Positions 34,821 to 45,502 of a stretch of 64,000 bases of DNA are shown piece after piece. The translations under genes and the position numbers were made by a program. The notes beneath the pieces are model-generated. The model did no database searches, was not told the DNA's origin, and worked only from the letters and a program-made list of their open reading frames with translations. Positions within the stretch are counted from its first letter, which is position 1; the number at the start of each line of letters is the position of its first letter. Origin of the DNA: Megamerina dolium (taxonomy: Eukaryota > Arthropoda > Insecta > Diptera > Megamerinidae); NCBI GenBank assembly GCA_963854835.1, contig OY978530.1, forward strand, positions 37,433,139 through 37,497,138. The letters are read 5' to 3'.

Positions 34821-36542
34821 ACATTTGATGGTCCTTCGAGCCGGATGCGGCTCGCAACAATTGGTAAGCTCGTGCCAGTAAGGCAAGAGCCTTACTGGAG
34901 TGGAAATATACCCAAAATTTCCAACAGTGCGGTATATGTGCTTGCATACGATTCAGGCTATTGTAGCTGATTCGTATTTGTTTTTTCTTTTTTTTCCTAC
35001 GGAAAATAATTAAGATACCGCTTAGAAGTTGGAAATTTTCCGCTATATTTTGCCATATACTGGTATTACATACACATATTCATGTATTACATATATTGAA
35101 CAATTTTGTTCATAATACTTAAACAAATATAAAAAAAGAAATAAAGTTGAAAAAGAATAAAGGAAAAACAATAAACTTGATTTTGGGGTTGGTTTTGTTT
35201 GTGTCCTGTATACAAACCAAAAGTATTCAGATGTATGTTCATACATACATACTTATGCGATATTGCCTTTAGTTACTGGTGTCCCACCAAGAAAGAGTAA
35301 CAAAAGCAACTTTATGCACTTTATTTTTTTTTTTGGTTTTCACAAGATACGTATGATATTGATCTCTATTAACTATCGGCTACTGCCGAGCGTTTTTTTT
35401 TTTTTTTTTACTATTTCTTTTGACATAGTACAACGTACCGTGTAATTATTGCAAGAACACTACATTGGATTCAATAAATATGCATACATATTGATCATCT
35501 CTATTAGTTTCGGCATATCATAGTACAATGTACTGTGTAATAATTAGAATAAAATATACACGTATACTTTGGTTCTGCTATTTCATATGCGAACCATAAG
35601 CAACCTCTTTTTTTTTTGTCACAATCACTTAATTTACTTACTCTTGTATCTTGAGAACATTGCGTTATTATACATACACAAATATAGATAGAAAGTAATA
35701 AGAAATAAGGATATTCTACTTAATTTTATCAATAATAAGTATACGTACGTTCTGGATACATTGGATTCGCTTGTGTAAATTATATTAAATATATTCTATT
35801 TTTTTCTGATTTGTTACATAAATCATTAGTGTGAAACAAATAAATCATTGCGTGTCTAACTGAGCGAAATTATTATAGAGTAAGTAAATCAGCTTAAATA
35901 CAATACGATTTTTTCCGAGCTGAGTCCTAACTTTGGACAATCATTGCAAAGTACTATAGGACGGTTTTTCCGAAATTTACGTTTCTATACATGCGCACAT
36001 TATCAATTATTATACCTTCTCGATATATTCAATAAAAAGTACGACAGTTTCGCTGGACCGCACATACTATCATACACACATACATCGTATATGGTGCTTG
36101 TACAAATCTACTCTCTCAAAATAGGGCACTAGATTCAGTACATCGTGCTTTGAACGTGTAATCACACTAAAACTCTAGAGTTCGATCGAATTTATACTGT
36201 GTTTTCTAATTTCAACCAACTGCAAGAAGTTTATTTGGGGTAGTCCGTTTAAATACGTCTCTATACGTACGCGATACTGTATATGGTTAACTTTTCACAA
36301 AGATTACGTCATTTGCAGGAATCGAACATCTGATACCCAATCAGCAAGACTATTCTAAGTCGCTTTCACTTATTATATTTGTTTTCCTCTTTCTTTCGCT
36401 GCCACCGTAATTATACGAATTACGCGAAGTTAGCGCTTTTCACGGCCTCTAGCTTGTAGCATTTTTTTTTGTTAGAGCAATTTTCCGATTGCTTCGAGAT
36501 ACTATTTGGAGCTGTAACTCGACGAATTATTCGAATTCGTAT
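34821..36542 (+). other. Leader of BEL element B and unassigned sequence
   Basis: The first bases (ACATTTGATGGTCCTTCGAG and the following CCGGATGCGG) resemble the start of the internal region of many insect Pao elements. The rest, to 36542, is AT-rich and shows no supported gene; it may be leader or decayed gag. Confidence 0.5.
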
Positions 36543-36979
36543 TGTAACGAGTATCGATAGTTGATTACTCATCACTATTGTGACTGACACTATTGGCAGC
36601 ATCGAAACGAATGTCAACAAAAAGAAATGAGCGATAACCAGAACAAGCCAACGAGAAAGGAAGAGAAGAATCTCGATAAAGGAAGATTCTGGGGTGTTGC
36701 CAACAGAGTATAAATAGAGCCAGTGTTGAGAAGGAAAATCAATCTAATTCCGAACGTGATTGCGAAAACATTGATACAGAGGCAAAAGTTGCAAGTACAT
36801 TTAAGTGTTATAGTAAATAGTTGATTGTAAACAGTGTTGATTGTAAATAGAGATTATTAAATAAATTGTTGCTGTATATAGTTGTATAAAATAAGTGTTG
36901 CAGTTATCATTAACAGAATCCAGTGATCGAACAAGGTAATTCAAATAGAATTAAACGCTCACAGAATAAAAACGTAACA
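36543..36979 (+). repeat. Second solo LTR of the SAP family
   Basis: A 437-bp LTR, TGTAACGAGTATCG to AAAAACGTAACA, highly similar to the LTRs of the 15635-19505 element but in the opposite orientation. Perfect GTAT duplications flank it (36539-36542 and 36980-36983). No internal region is left. Confidence 0.93.
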
Positions 36980-37121
36980 GTATTTTAATATCGTTTTTTC
37001 TTCAGTATACTGATTTAACTCTACGACTTATCAGTAAGAGTGCGGATATTAAACGTTTTTACGCTGCCGCTGAGGATATAGAGGAAACCGACAAGTATTT
37101 CCAGCTCGTAGAAACCGACAC

Positions 37122-37445
37122 TCATAGCACATATGCGCAGTCAAATGTGCAACAAACTGATTGCTGATCAATGTTTTTAAATTCGTCACGTAAGACCTTT
37201 TCTGTCGCTTTGAAGTTTGTTCCATTATCAGAAAAGACTTCTCTTGGTGTACCACGCCGAGCTATAAAATTTCGAAAGCACATTATGCAGAAACTTGTAT
37301 CGAGGCTATGAGCTACTTCGACGTGAACTGCTCTAATCGTGAGGCAGGTAAACACAACACCCCATCGCTTTTCACGCCTGCGTCCGACAGACACATAAAG
37401 TGTTCCGAAATAATCAACGCCAAACAAATGTAAACGGTCGTTCAA
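37122..37445 (-). pseudogene. BEL element E integrase core, truncated
   Basis: The translation shows HLFGVDYFGTLYVSVGRR with the first catalytic Asp, TCLTIRAVHVEV, and FSDNGTNFKATE with the second Asp. It ends before the third catalytic residue. It overlaps the preceding block in another frame, so there is a frame change near 37430. Confidence 0.82.
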
Positions 37446-38115
37446 ATATTGCTAGCCGAGCAGTTGGTAACGCTGCCATTTGAAGAGGGCACGGCATCGC
37501 AGTGTGATTTTTGCATCGTTGGCATACGCGGCGCACCTTTTTGTATAAAACACGGAGATGAGGTATGTAGTAGCGACTTCTTATTGCATTGATAGCAGTT
37601 TCGTGTGATTGGTGGTGTAAATTTTCGTGGAACGAACGAACTATGAGAAATTTTATGTGACTAGGTTCGGGCAGCACGATAGCATCTTCATGGTTGTTAA
37701 GAAATTGCTCTCTTTCCCTGCTCCTAATAACATCATTTTCATCTAAGTAAATATTCAAACTGATAAGTTTACTTTTGGGTCCAATAGCCACACCCCTCTT
37801 TAGTTTCTTAATCTCCTGTTCATATTCAGTTCGATGGGCGAATTGTATGAGGAAAGTTTGTGCCTTTTGTATCATCATAAGGCAGACCGCTCGTGGGCCT
37901 ATGGTAGATCTTGAGGCGGCATCAAGCTTTTTAATATACAAAATAAAAGTAGCCACAGCACGGTATAAGCGCTTCCAATTGGAAAAGTATTCGACGTTCG
38001 GTGTCAAAGCTCGTACATTAATTTTGTCTATCAACAACACCCGACGTTTGAGTTCTGTCTCATCCAAACTGCAAAATTCATCACAGCGAGACCAATTTAT
38101 CATATCTGTTGTCAA
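37414..38115 (-). pseudogene. BEL element E post-RNase H region and integrase zinc domain
   Basis: A 233-codon open stretch. Its start corresponds to the region after the W-x-G-P-x-F-L motif of BEL elements. It ends with an integrase H2C2 domain (HENLHHQSHETAINAIRSRY and then VCQRCKNHTA). The ATG at 38115 is internal to the old polyprotein. Confidence 0.82.
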
Positions 38116-39552
38116 AAAGGCTGGTCCATGAAACCAGATATGTGTGTCGGTATGTTGTATAGCCAGTCACTAAAGACCTTAACTATTGGTATTCGTTCGT
38201 CTTTTGTATGCATGGCCCAACCCAGCTTATAATTATTTGGTAGCTTATCTACCAATTCTTTCACTAATAATGGATTCATGAGATGTGCTACCAGGTGACA
38301 GCTTTCCATCGTTGCACAGATATTCTGTACGCACAATGAAAACTCAATTAAAGATTCTAACTTATCTTTAAGTGGCGCCATACTTTTGGCTTTATTAATT
38401 ACGCGTTCCAAAATATGTTCAGGTCGGCCACAACACATACGTAGGGTTTGGATAATCTCCGGTACCATGCCAGGTAAAAGTAGTTTATTTTTTACTAAAT
38501 CACGTGCTATACCTTTAAGGCATACCTGTAGCCGCATGAGATTTTCTGCATTCGAGTATCCTGCTACTGCTGTACTGTTCTCAAATTGACATAAAGAGAG
38601 GCCATTCCTCCGGGTCGCCATTGAAACTAGGCAATTGTTTTGGAATAGCTTGTCTGGCAGAAAGCTGTGCTGGTGTGGGACCCACGTTCATCATTGGTAT
38701 CCGATCGCTTGAATGTACCAATTCACCAAATTGTGATAATATTTTGTATTTATTATATAAATACTGTTGTTGCATGCGCATTTCTTCCTCTAAGCGTTCC
38801 AACCGCAGTGCTCGAATTCTCTCAGATGTATCTAAGTTCTGACTATTCGTTGCGAATATTGACGAGTTTGTAACCTTTACGTTAGTTTGCAGCAGAGTAG
38901 GAGACTCAGTTGTAGACATCGATGGATTTTGTTGCATCAAAAGGTTCGGCAGTAAATGGTTATTACTGTTTCGCGTGTACATTGTTGGATCATAACCTAC
39001 TACGCTCGTTAGGTTAGGTAACTGTGTAGTACCGTATAACGACTAAAGACGGACTTGATCATGTAACGGTACTTTTAACGTTTTTGATGCATTCGCAGAA
39101 TTTCGTAAGCTTTGTTCTATAGTAGCTGTAATAGAGTAGTTAGGTACACTTGCTGACGTTGTCGAGAGCCTTGGGGCCGTATATATAGATGGAACCATAA
39201 CCGTTGGCTGAATTGGTATTGAGGTTAAAGCTGCCATGAGGCTCTGTCGATTCTGACGTGCCAGTTCAGGTGACGACGATGCTCTTGGTTGAACCGTAGG
39301 AAGTGTATCCGCTTTATTCGACCCGTATGTTTCTTTTAAAGCTGCTGCCATTGAGACCGATGTGTGTTCGCATGATTCGCAGTTCCAACTAATATCGGCC
39401 ACTTGGCTGTCAACACCGACACAGCTAAAGTGAAACCATTGGTCGCAGGAGTCACACTGCACCATTTGGTCGTTGTCTTTACCCCTACATCTTCGGCAAT
39501 TATATTCCGCGTTTGTACTTTTTCCCACAGGCATATTATAATACGCCGGCAT
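38112..39552 (-). pseudogene. BEL element E Gag with N-terminal PHD finger
   Basis: The first part (39552-39043) has a Cys4-His-Cys3 PHD finger in residues about 18-62: CRRCRGKDNDQMVQCDSC, then WFHFSC and a final C-x2-C pair. After one in-frame TAG at 39043-39045, the same frame continues (38982-38581) with a coiled, Gln-rich stretch and QLPSFNGDPEEWPLF, the DUF1759 Gag start. A frame change near 38600 leads to the rest of DUF1759 (38621-38112: FENSTAVAGYSNAENLMRLQ). PHD fingers read histone tails in other proteins, so here it may tether Gag to chromatin. That role is inferred. Confidence 0.82.
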
Positions 39553-39602
39553 TATATTTAATGAACGAAATGAAATCGAAATACGAAATTCTTTTAAAGA
39601 AT

Positions 39603-39747
39603 TGTTGGCGCGATTGATTAAGTAAAAACACGAACTTTTAAGAGCGAGTTAATAGCGAATTTTATTTTAATGCAATTTACAAGATTTTACAAATAAAAAT
39701 TGAAAAATATACGCTTTGACGAAACGTGAGACGAAATGTGAGAACAT
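39603..39747. other. Possible LTR or leader remnant at the E/B junction
   Basis: A short stretch running from TGTTGGCGCGATTG (39602) to ATGTGACA (about 39750). Its TG...CA ends would suit a short or truncated LTR of E, but no second copy is present to test this. Confidence 0.25.
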
Positions 39748-40640
39748 GTGACAGACGAAATGGGTTGCCAGGTCATTGCGGCTGACGGTGGTAATAACCA
39801 CCTTCTTCAGAAGACTCGAGGTGAAGCCCACAATATTATTAAGTCAACTCCGTTGACCAATGATGGCTTCATCATTGCGTGGCATAACCTTGAGGAAAGA
39901 TACGAGAATAAGCGAATTCTCGTTAATATTCAATTGAAGGCTCTTTTTAATTTGCAGCCAGTTGTTCACGAAACTGGTGTGAATATAAAACGCTTGTAAC
40001 TAACAATCAATGACTGTATCACCAATTTACAATTGTTAGATATCGATACCAGTCAGTGGGATCCAATTTTTGTGTATTTGTGTTCAACGAAACTCCCCGA
40101 CACCACCCTGTACCTATGAGAGCAATCTATTAGGAATAAGCGTGAGATCCCTCTGTGGAGACATTTTGATACGTTCCTAACTGAACGATTTCAGACTCTT
40201 GAATCGGTTCTAGATATTCTGAGTGGTTTCCGACAACTCAGCCAACCCCAAAATCGACAGCCGAATGAATTTACTCCTGCTCGGCGTTGCAATACATCTC
40301 CGGCGGATCCACAGAAGATTAACATGTACAACGTAAACATCTCCACTCGCAATTGCCCACTGTGCAGAAAACAACATCATTTGAGAACTTGTCCTGGTTT
40401 TCTCAAACTATCTGTGGAGGATCACTACTACGTAGTTAAAAGGCACAAACTCTCTATGAATTGCCTCGCAAATTCTCATGAGTACAGTGCTTGCAAAAGC
40501 CTATATTCATGCTCAGAATTTAAAAAAAGGCACCACCCCTTACTACATAGGTTTGAGAAAGCAACCAACTCGGACCAAGAACAAGCCCCTCGACGTCTAC
40601 TCCTGCGGCTGAAAACTTACGGCAGTCGTTCACATCTCAG
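39748..40640 (+). pseudogene. BEL element B Gag, N-terminally truncated
   Basis: Contains the middle of a DUF1759-type Gag (GEAHNIIKSTPLTNDGF, HNLEERYENKRILVN), then broken frames with SQWDPIFVYLCSTKLPD and FDTFLTERFQTLESV, and zinc-knuckle sequence at 40350-40560 (CPLCRKQHHLRTCPGF; MNCLANSHEYSAC; HHPLLHRF). Stops occur near 39998 and 40119. The first ~150 residues of Gag are missing, cut by element E. Confidence 0.8.
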
Positions 40641-40649
40641 CTGCGAGCC

Positions 40650-41523
40650 GTGTCACAAGATGAACGTAATGCATTATCAGGCAACAAATACCATCCAACG
40701 AGGAACAGTACGGTACTACTTAGAACCGTGCTTGTAAACATCAAGTATAATAACACTACTTTCATAGCTCGTGCTCTCATCGACTCAGGATCGGAGGCTA
40801 CTTTTATGGCTGAACGTTTACGAAGCAGGTTGCGCCTCCCTGCTTGTGATGCTCGCATTGAGGTCACTGGCCTGAACGAAGTGGTGACGGCTCATTCATC
40901 GAAGATGTGTTCCTTGGAGATCGGTTCTCCGATCGAATCCAAATTTTCAGTGAAAGTGGATGCGTTTATACTGAAGAAACTGACGGGAAAATTACCATCT
41001 TGCGCGTCAATAGTAGACTTACGCGAACAATTCGCTGGCCTACGGCTGGCAGATGTGAATTTGCTCAAGAGCTCTCCTGTGGACTTGGTTCTGGGCGGTG
41101 ACATCTACGCCTCCATAATGTTAGATGGAATTCGTAAGGAAATTCTTGGGTCATTGCTTGCTCAGGACACTGTCTTCGGATGGATTATTACCGGTCGTAA
41201 CACGACATCACCATCCAAGGCCCGAGTTAAATCATTTTACAATGAGGTTAATCTGGAACGACAAATTTCCAAGTTATGGGAATCGGAAGAATCCCAAAGG
41301 CTAATCGAAAGTCTCCTGAAGACTCGTACTGTGAAGAGTATTACAACAGAACTACGTTTCGGAATCGAGAAGGGAGATTCGTGGTATCACTGCCTGTCAA
41401 GAGACAGTTTCCCGAAGATTTTTCGTTAGGTGACTCCGCAACTCGGCGCGGGCATAATTTTTCCGAAACGAAGCACGTTTAATTAAGGCCCTACACTTTA
41501 AAATTGATTATGACAACGTCATT
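40650..41523 (+). pseudogene. BEL element B protease and linker
   Basis: The open stretch 40650-41429 contains the retroviral-type protease with RALIDSGSEATFMAE (intact D-S-G), the LDLVLGGDIYA-like segment (here VDLVLGGDIYASIML) and the linker motif DTVFGWIITG. A frame change near 41330-41400 moves the sequence into another frame (FVVSLPVKRQFPE) before RT. The active site is intact but the polyprotein is not. Confidence 0.82.
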
Positions 41524-41826
41524 TTGGAGTATCTTGAGTTGGGGCATATGAAGCCTATCAAGACGAACGATTCTACGGAATTCAACTCGTACTATTATTT
41601 GCCTCACCATGCCGTGGTGAACCCCGACAGTACGACCACTAAACTACGTGTGGTATTTAACGCCTCGTGCCGTACTATTACTGGCCAAAGTTTAAACGCT
41701 GTCTTGTACGCAGAGCCTGTACTTCAATCGGACCTGATGGTTCTACTTCTAAGATGGCGATTCTACCAATTTGTATTTAATGCCGACATCAAGAAAATGT
41801 ATCGCCAAATTCTCGTATACCTTGAC
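41524..41826 (+). pseudogene. BEL element B RT, N-terminal part (split by element A)
   Basis: Shows YLPHHAVV, STTTKLRVVFNASCRT and NADIKKMYRQILVY with the first catalytic Asp. The frame is interrupted at 41826 by the LTR of element A. The sequence resumes at 49153 in the same frame once one copy of the target duplication (TTGAC at 41822-41826, CTGAC at 49148-49152) is ignored. Confidence 0.88.
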
Positions 41827-42133
41827 TGTTTCGTCAAACATAATGTATACATATTAATGTTAGACACTGTATATCATTATGTTCCAAATTTTCTCGCTAT
41901 ATATTTATAACCTACATACTTACCTATATATGAATTTATTACCTACATACTTACCTATACATAATTACTTACCTCTACATATTTGAATATTATATACTAA
42001 AATACTTGTACATACCTCTTTTGAATCCGTTATTTTTAGTTTTAATAGGCCAAGTGAAAAATTGAAATAAGAAATAAAGTTAGTCTTAATTAGTAATTGG
42101 CAAATTCATCTTGAATAAGCTCAAGATTTTTCA
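41827..42133 (+). repeat. 5' LTR of BEL element A
   Basis: 307 bp from TGTTTCGTCAAACAT to GATTTTTCA. It contains tandem CCTACATACTTACCTATA-type units. The same sequence, split in two, forms the 3' LTR. Confidence 0.9.
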
Positions 42134-42151
42134 TGGCGCCCGAGCAGGGAC
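42134..42151 (+). other. Primer binding site, tRNA-Lys-like
   Basis: TGGCGCCCGAGCAGGGAC immediately after the LTR. It is complementary to the 3' end of tRNA-Lys(TTT) with one difference, as far as I recall that tRNA. Confidence 0.7.
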
Positions 42152-42994
42152 ATTCCCGTTAAAGTGAATAAAGTTTATAAAATCTAAAAATGAAGTATAA
42201 GTAAAATCACGCGAATAATGAAATATATTAAATACATCGTTTGTGAAAAGAGAGAAAACAACTTCAAGTACACCTTAAAAAATTGGCTGTACATAGAGAG
42301 CTGAGGAAGGGGCTAACATTCCTTTTACAAAGTCCAGTTCTTGGAAAGTGAAAAAGATTTGATTGCAATTGAGCAGAGTTTTATTAAAGTTCCTGTAAAT
42401 CTGACACCAACGTCACCATCACAACGTTTTTTCTAATTGCAATACATAGGCATCTACGTAAAGTCAGACAAGTAAATTTTTACACTTGCTGTGTACAAAA
42501 GTGCTTATATCACCATTGCTATCGTTGTTGTCATCGAAGTAGCTATTTGTTGCTGCCGTCGCCAGTGCATCTGTTGCTATTAGCATTTCCACCACCGTCG
42601 TCGTTGCTGTTTTTGTTGTTGCCATTACCGCTGTTCTTATTGCTGCTTTCGCTGCTGTTCCTGTTGCTGCCGGCTTGCTGTTATCATCCAATGGTGTGCA
42701 GCTGTATTTTATGCAAGAGCGAAGTCGGGGCTGGAAGAACCCCATTACATAAAAAAGAGGTATAGAGTGCAATAAATGAAAGTTGTTGTTTTTTGTGTGA
42801 TTAGTTGTTCCACTTTAAAGAATATTGTCAAAATATTACGAGAACAACAACAACATCATTTCATTTTTGGCATCTCTCTGTAATCACATTCTTATATGCA
42901 ATTATATTTACATACTTATACATAAACATACATTTGTGCACTGCGTTAGAAGTGAATCAGAGATTACGGTGGGGCAAAATTGTTGAAATGATAA
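42152..42994 (+). other. Leader of element A with GTT/GCT-rich simple sequence
   Basis: Non-coding leader. The 42500-42680 part is rich in GTTGTT, GCTGCT and related triplets, a low-complexity region. No Gag is present. Confidence 0.6.
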
Positions 42995-43687
42995 GTGAAG
43001 TGCATAACATCAATATGGTTCTCCGGTCCGGTGTTCCTTCTAGAAGACCCTACGTCATGGCCACAAAATATGAATTTTAACCTATCTTCAGAGCAGCAAA
43101 CACTTGAAAAGAAAAACAGCGCAATTACTTTAACCGCAATTAACACTATAAATCCACTGCTAGAAGTAATTGGAAAGTTCCCATCTCACAGAAAGGTGCT
43201 TCGGATTTTCGCTTACATACTAAGGTGGCTTCAAAAAATTTTAGATCGAAAGCTAGAATTTGAAGTGGTACCCACCGCAAAGGAATTACAACTGAGTTTC
43301 CTTAAAATTGTCGAAATAATTCAACATTTTGAATTCAGTGAAGAAATTAGTAAGTTATCGAAAAATATCGTACTTCCCACTAACTTACAGAAATTAACTC
43401 CGTTTCTGCACGAATACTCGGAATCATCGTTATCGTTGAAATTAATACGAGTAGGTGGACGTTTACTAAACGCGCCAATCCCATACGATGCCAAATTTCC
43501 TCTGCTATTAAGCAAGAATTCCCACTTTGTGAAGGCATACATCCGGTTCCTACATTTTCGCAATCACCACGCAGGCCCAAAGGCATTAGTAGCGCTTCTG
43601 CGAGAAGCGCTACTAATGCCTATGTGGGGTAGATTATTGCGGGCCAACTCACATTTCTTTGAAAATTCGCGGTCGTCCACCCGTTAA
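42995..43687 (+). pseudogene. BEL element A: post-RNase H region and integrase zinc domain, deleted
   Basis: Begins with the IWFSGPVFLLEDPTSWP motif that follows RNase H in BEL elements and runs to the integrase zinc domain (FLHFRNHHAGPKALVALLR). There it is cut by a deletion marked by a perfect palindrome (43582-43620), then changes frame. The zinc-binding cysteines and the first catalytic Asp of integrase are missing. Confidence 0.85.
43582..43620. repeat. Perfect 18-bp inverted repeat at a deletion joint
   Basis: Arms 43582-43599 (GGCATTAGTAGCGCTTCT) and 43603-43620 are exact reverse complements around GCG. Compared with BEL element F, coding sequence for the zinc domain end and the first core motif is lost at this point. 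Confidence 0.92.
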
Positions 43688-44523
43688 AATGTATATTGCC
43701 ATTTTCGTTTGCTTCGCTTCAAAAGCAGTGCACCTAGAAATCGTTTCTGACTTAACGGCTGATAAATTTATTTTCGCCCTCAAAAGGTTCATTGGACGCC
43801 GCGGGATACCAGCCACAATATACTGCGACAACGCGACAAACTTCGTGGGAGCGGAGAGGAAATTGAGGGAACTGCGGGAAGCATTTCTGAAGCAGAAGCC
43901 GGAAATTCTCCAATTCGCCGCCGACGAAGGGTTCACCTTCGCCTTCGCCAAGGGCGCCCCATTTCGGAGGACTTTGGGAAGCAGCAGTGAAGGCGAAATA
44001 TTTACTGGTTCGGACCGTAGGCAGCGCATTGCTAACCGCCGGAGAAGTAGAAACGCTGCTCATAGAGATCGAAGCAGTGCTAAATTAACGCCCTTTGTTA
44101 CCATTGAGTCAGGACCCCAACGATGGAGAGGCCCTAACACCAGCGCACCTTCTAATTGGATGCCCACTGCGGGCGCTGCCACCAGCACAAGTGCCAATGG
44201 ATCCAATGCGTTGTTGCGACAGATGACAACTTGTTTGCTGTCTCAAGCAACAGTTTTGGCGACAGTGGTCCAAGGGTTATCTCTTGGAACTTCAACAGAG
44301 AACCAAATGGCTCTACCCTCAACGCAACGTCCACCCCAACGACCTCGTAATCGTTCAAGAGGACAACGTGCCGCCACAACAGTGGGTACTCGGCCGAGTC
44401 GCCACAACCGTCGCAGGACAAGACGGCAAAGTTCGAGTAACAGACGTCGTCACCAAAACGGGCACAATAAGACGCCCATTTCACCGACTAGCGGTGCTAC
44501 CTTTAGAAATTGAAGGATCATGA
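43650..44523 (+). pseudogene. BEL element A integrase core end and DUF5641
   Basis: KMYIAIFVCFASKAVHLEIVSDL and IYCDNATNFVGAE give the middle of the integrase core with its second Asp. A frame change near 43970 follows, after which the GGLWEAAVK region with the Glu is read in another frame. The last part (44284-44523) is the DUF5641-type tail (NDLVIVQEDNVPPQQWVLGR; HRLAVLPLE). It ends with TGA at 44521, 20 bp before the 3' LTR. Confidence 0.82.
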
Positions 44524-44541
44524 TCCTGTCAAGGTGGCCAG

Positions 44542-44688
44542 TGTTTCATCAAACATAATGTATACATATTAATGTTAGACACTGTATATCATTATGTTCC
44601 AAATTTTCTCGCTATATATTTATAACCTACATACTTACCTATATATGAATTTATTACCTACATACTTACCTATACATGAATTTATTAC
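44542..44688 (+). repeat. 3' LTR of element A, first half
   Basis: Starts TGTTTCATCAAACAT and matches the first half of 41827-42133, with one extra copy of a ~30-bp unit. It ends in TTAC (44685-44688), the target duplication of element C. Confidence 0.9.
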
Positions 44689-45370
44689 TGTGGTGATATT
44701 ACTAGTATTGCGCATACACATGTGTAGCAGCAAACTAGAAATATGCTCAAGAAGATCACCGACTGACCTCCTACTCCGGTGCGTCTTCGTTACTAAAACC
44801 TACTAACGAAGGCGCAGGCAAGAAATATTTATCAAGCTACTTGCCGTAGCTGCTTATAGGCTAAAGAGCCGAAATGAGAAATAAATTAAGACACAAGACA
44901 GTTTGCGTTCCAACTTAATTTTGATTTTATTATACAATTTTAGTGGTATTTATACACAATAAATTGTTGGAAAGTCAACAATGCTCCACCTCCAGCATTT
45001 CCATGCAGTCATAGTCAGCCAATCAAAATTAGCTGACTCTTCCAAAATTTTGGGTATTTCATATTATTGTTATGGTATTCAAATGTAAGCACATTCCATT
45101 GCATTAGTCAATGTTGACCTAATTATAGTTCGTTCGCATTCTTGCAATGGCATGTGCTGCTTGGTGGTTGCGAATGCAGCGAACTACATAGTGTCAAGTA
45201 ACACAGCACTTTGCTGGCGACAATGAGTCGCTCAATGCGGTGCATTGCTTGGTGCATTAACGAAAGTGTTAATTGACGTGGGTCAATGCATTGGTTTGTG
45301 CATTGGCATGTACTGTTAATTGACATGGGTAGTGCGATGTGTGTGGCATAGTGCATGTATGTACACTACA
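44689..45370 (-). repeat. 3' LTR of element C
   Basis: Starts TGTGGTGATATTACTAG and ends TGTACACTACA on the plus strand. The adjacent inside bases (CCCATACCCTCAAC) read as a purine-rich tract on the minus strand. Confidence 0.93.
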
Positions 45371-45502
45371 CCCATACCCTCAACAAAAATTTTATTTGGA
45401 TTTGTAAAAGATAAAGAAAATTTTTGTGTGGTGGAGGAGGCATTGCTGGTTTTTTACATATAGTCTTATTTTACTTAAATATGTGTATTGTATATAATAA
45501 AT

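Larger units (their letters stand above)
36984..39602 (-). mobile_element. BEL element E (PHD-Gag), inverted, RT-less and broken
   Basis: On the minus strand, Gag with an N-terminal PHD finger (39552-38112) is followed directly by the segment after RNase H and by integrase (38115-37122). Protease, RT and most of RNase H are gone. The junction is at about 38120-38150, where Gag sequence runs into a WFHGPAFL-type motif in another frame. The integrase is truncated before its Glu. No LTR of its own could be defined. Confidence 0.8.

Noticed and set aside
34821..36542. Host gene between BEL elements
   Set aside because: No frame shows motifs or coding bias; the region is flanked by the LTR and Gag of element B and is best read as leader or decay.
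42464..42772. Ala/Thr-rich minus-strand ORF and Leu-rich plus-strand ORF
   Set aside because: Both come from triplet-rich low-complexity leader sequence of element A, without domain similarity.
45123..45356. 77-codon minus-strand ORF, present again at 48715-48948
   Set aside because: It lies wholly inside both LTRs of element C, so its duplication reflects the LTRs and not a conserved gene.
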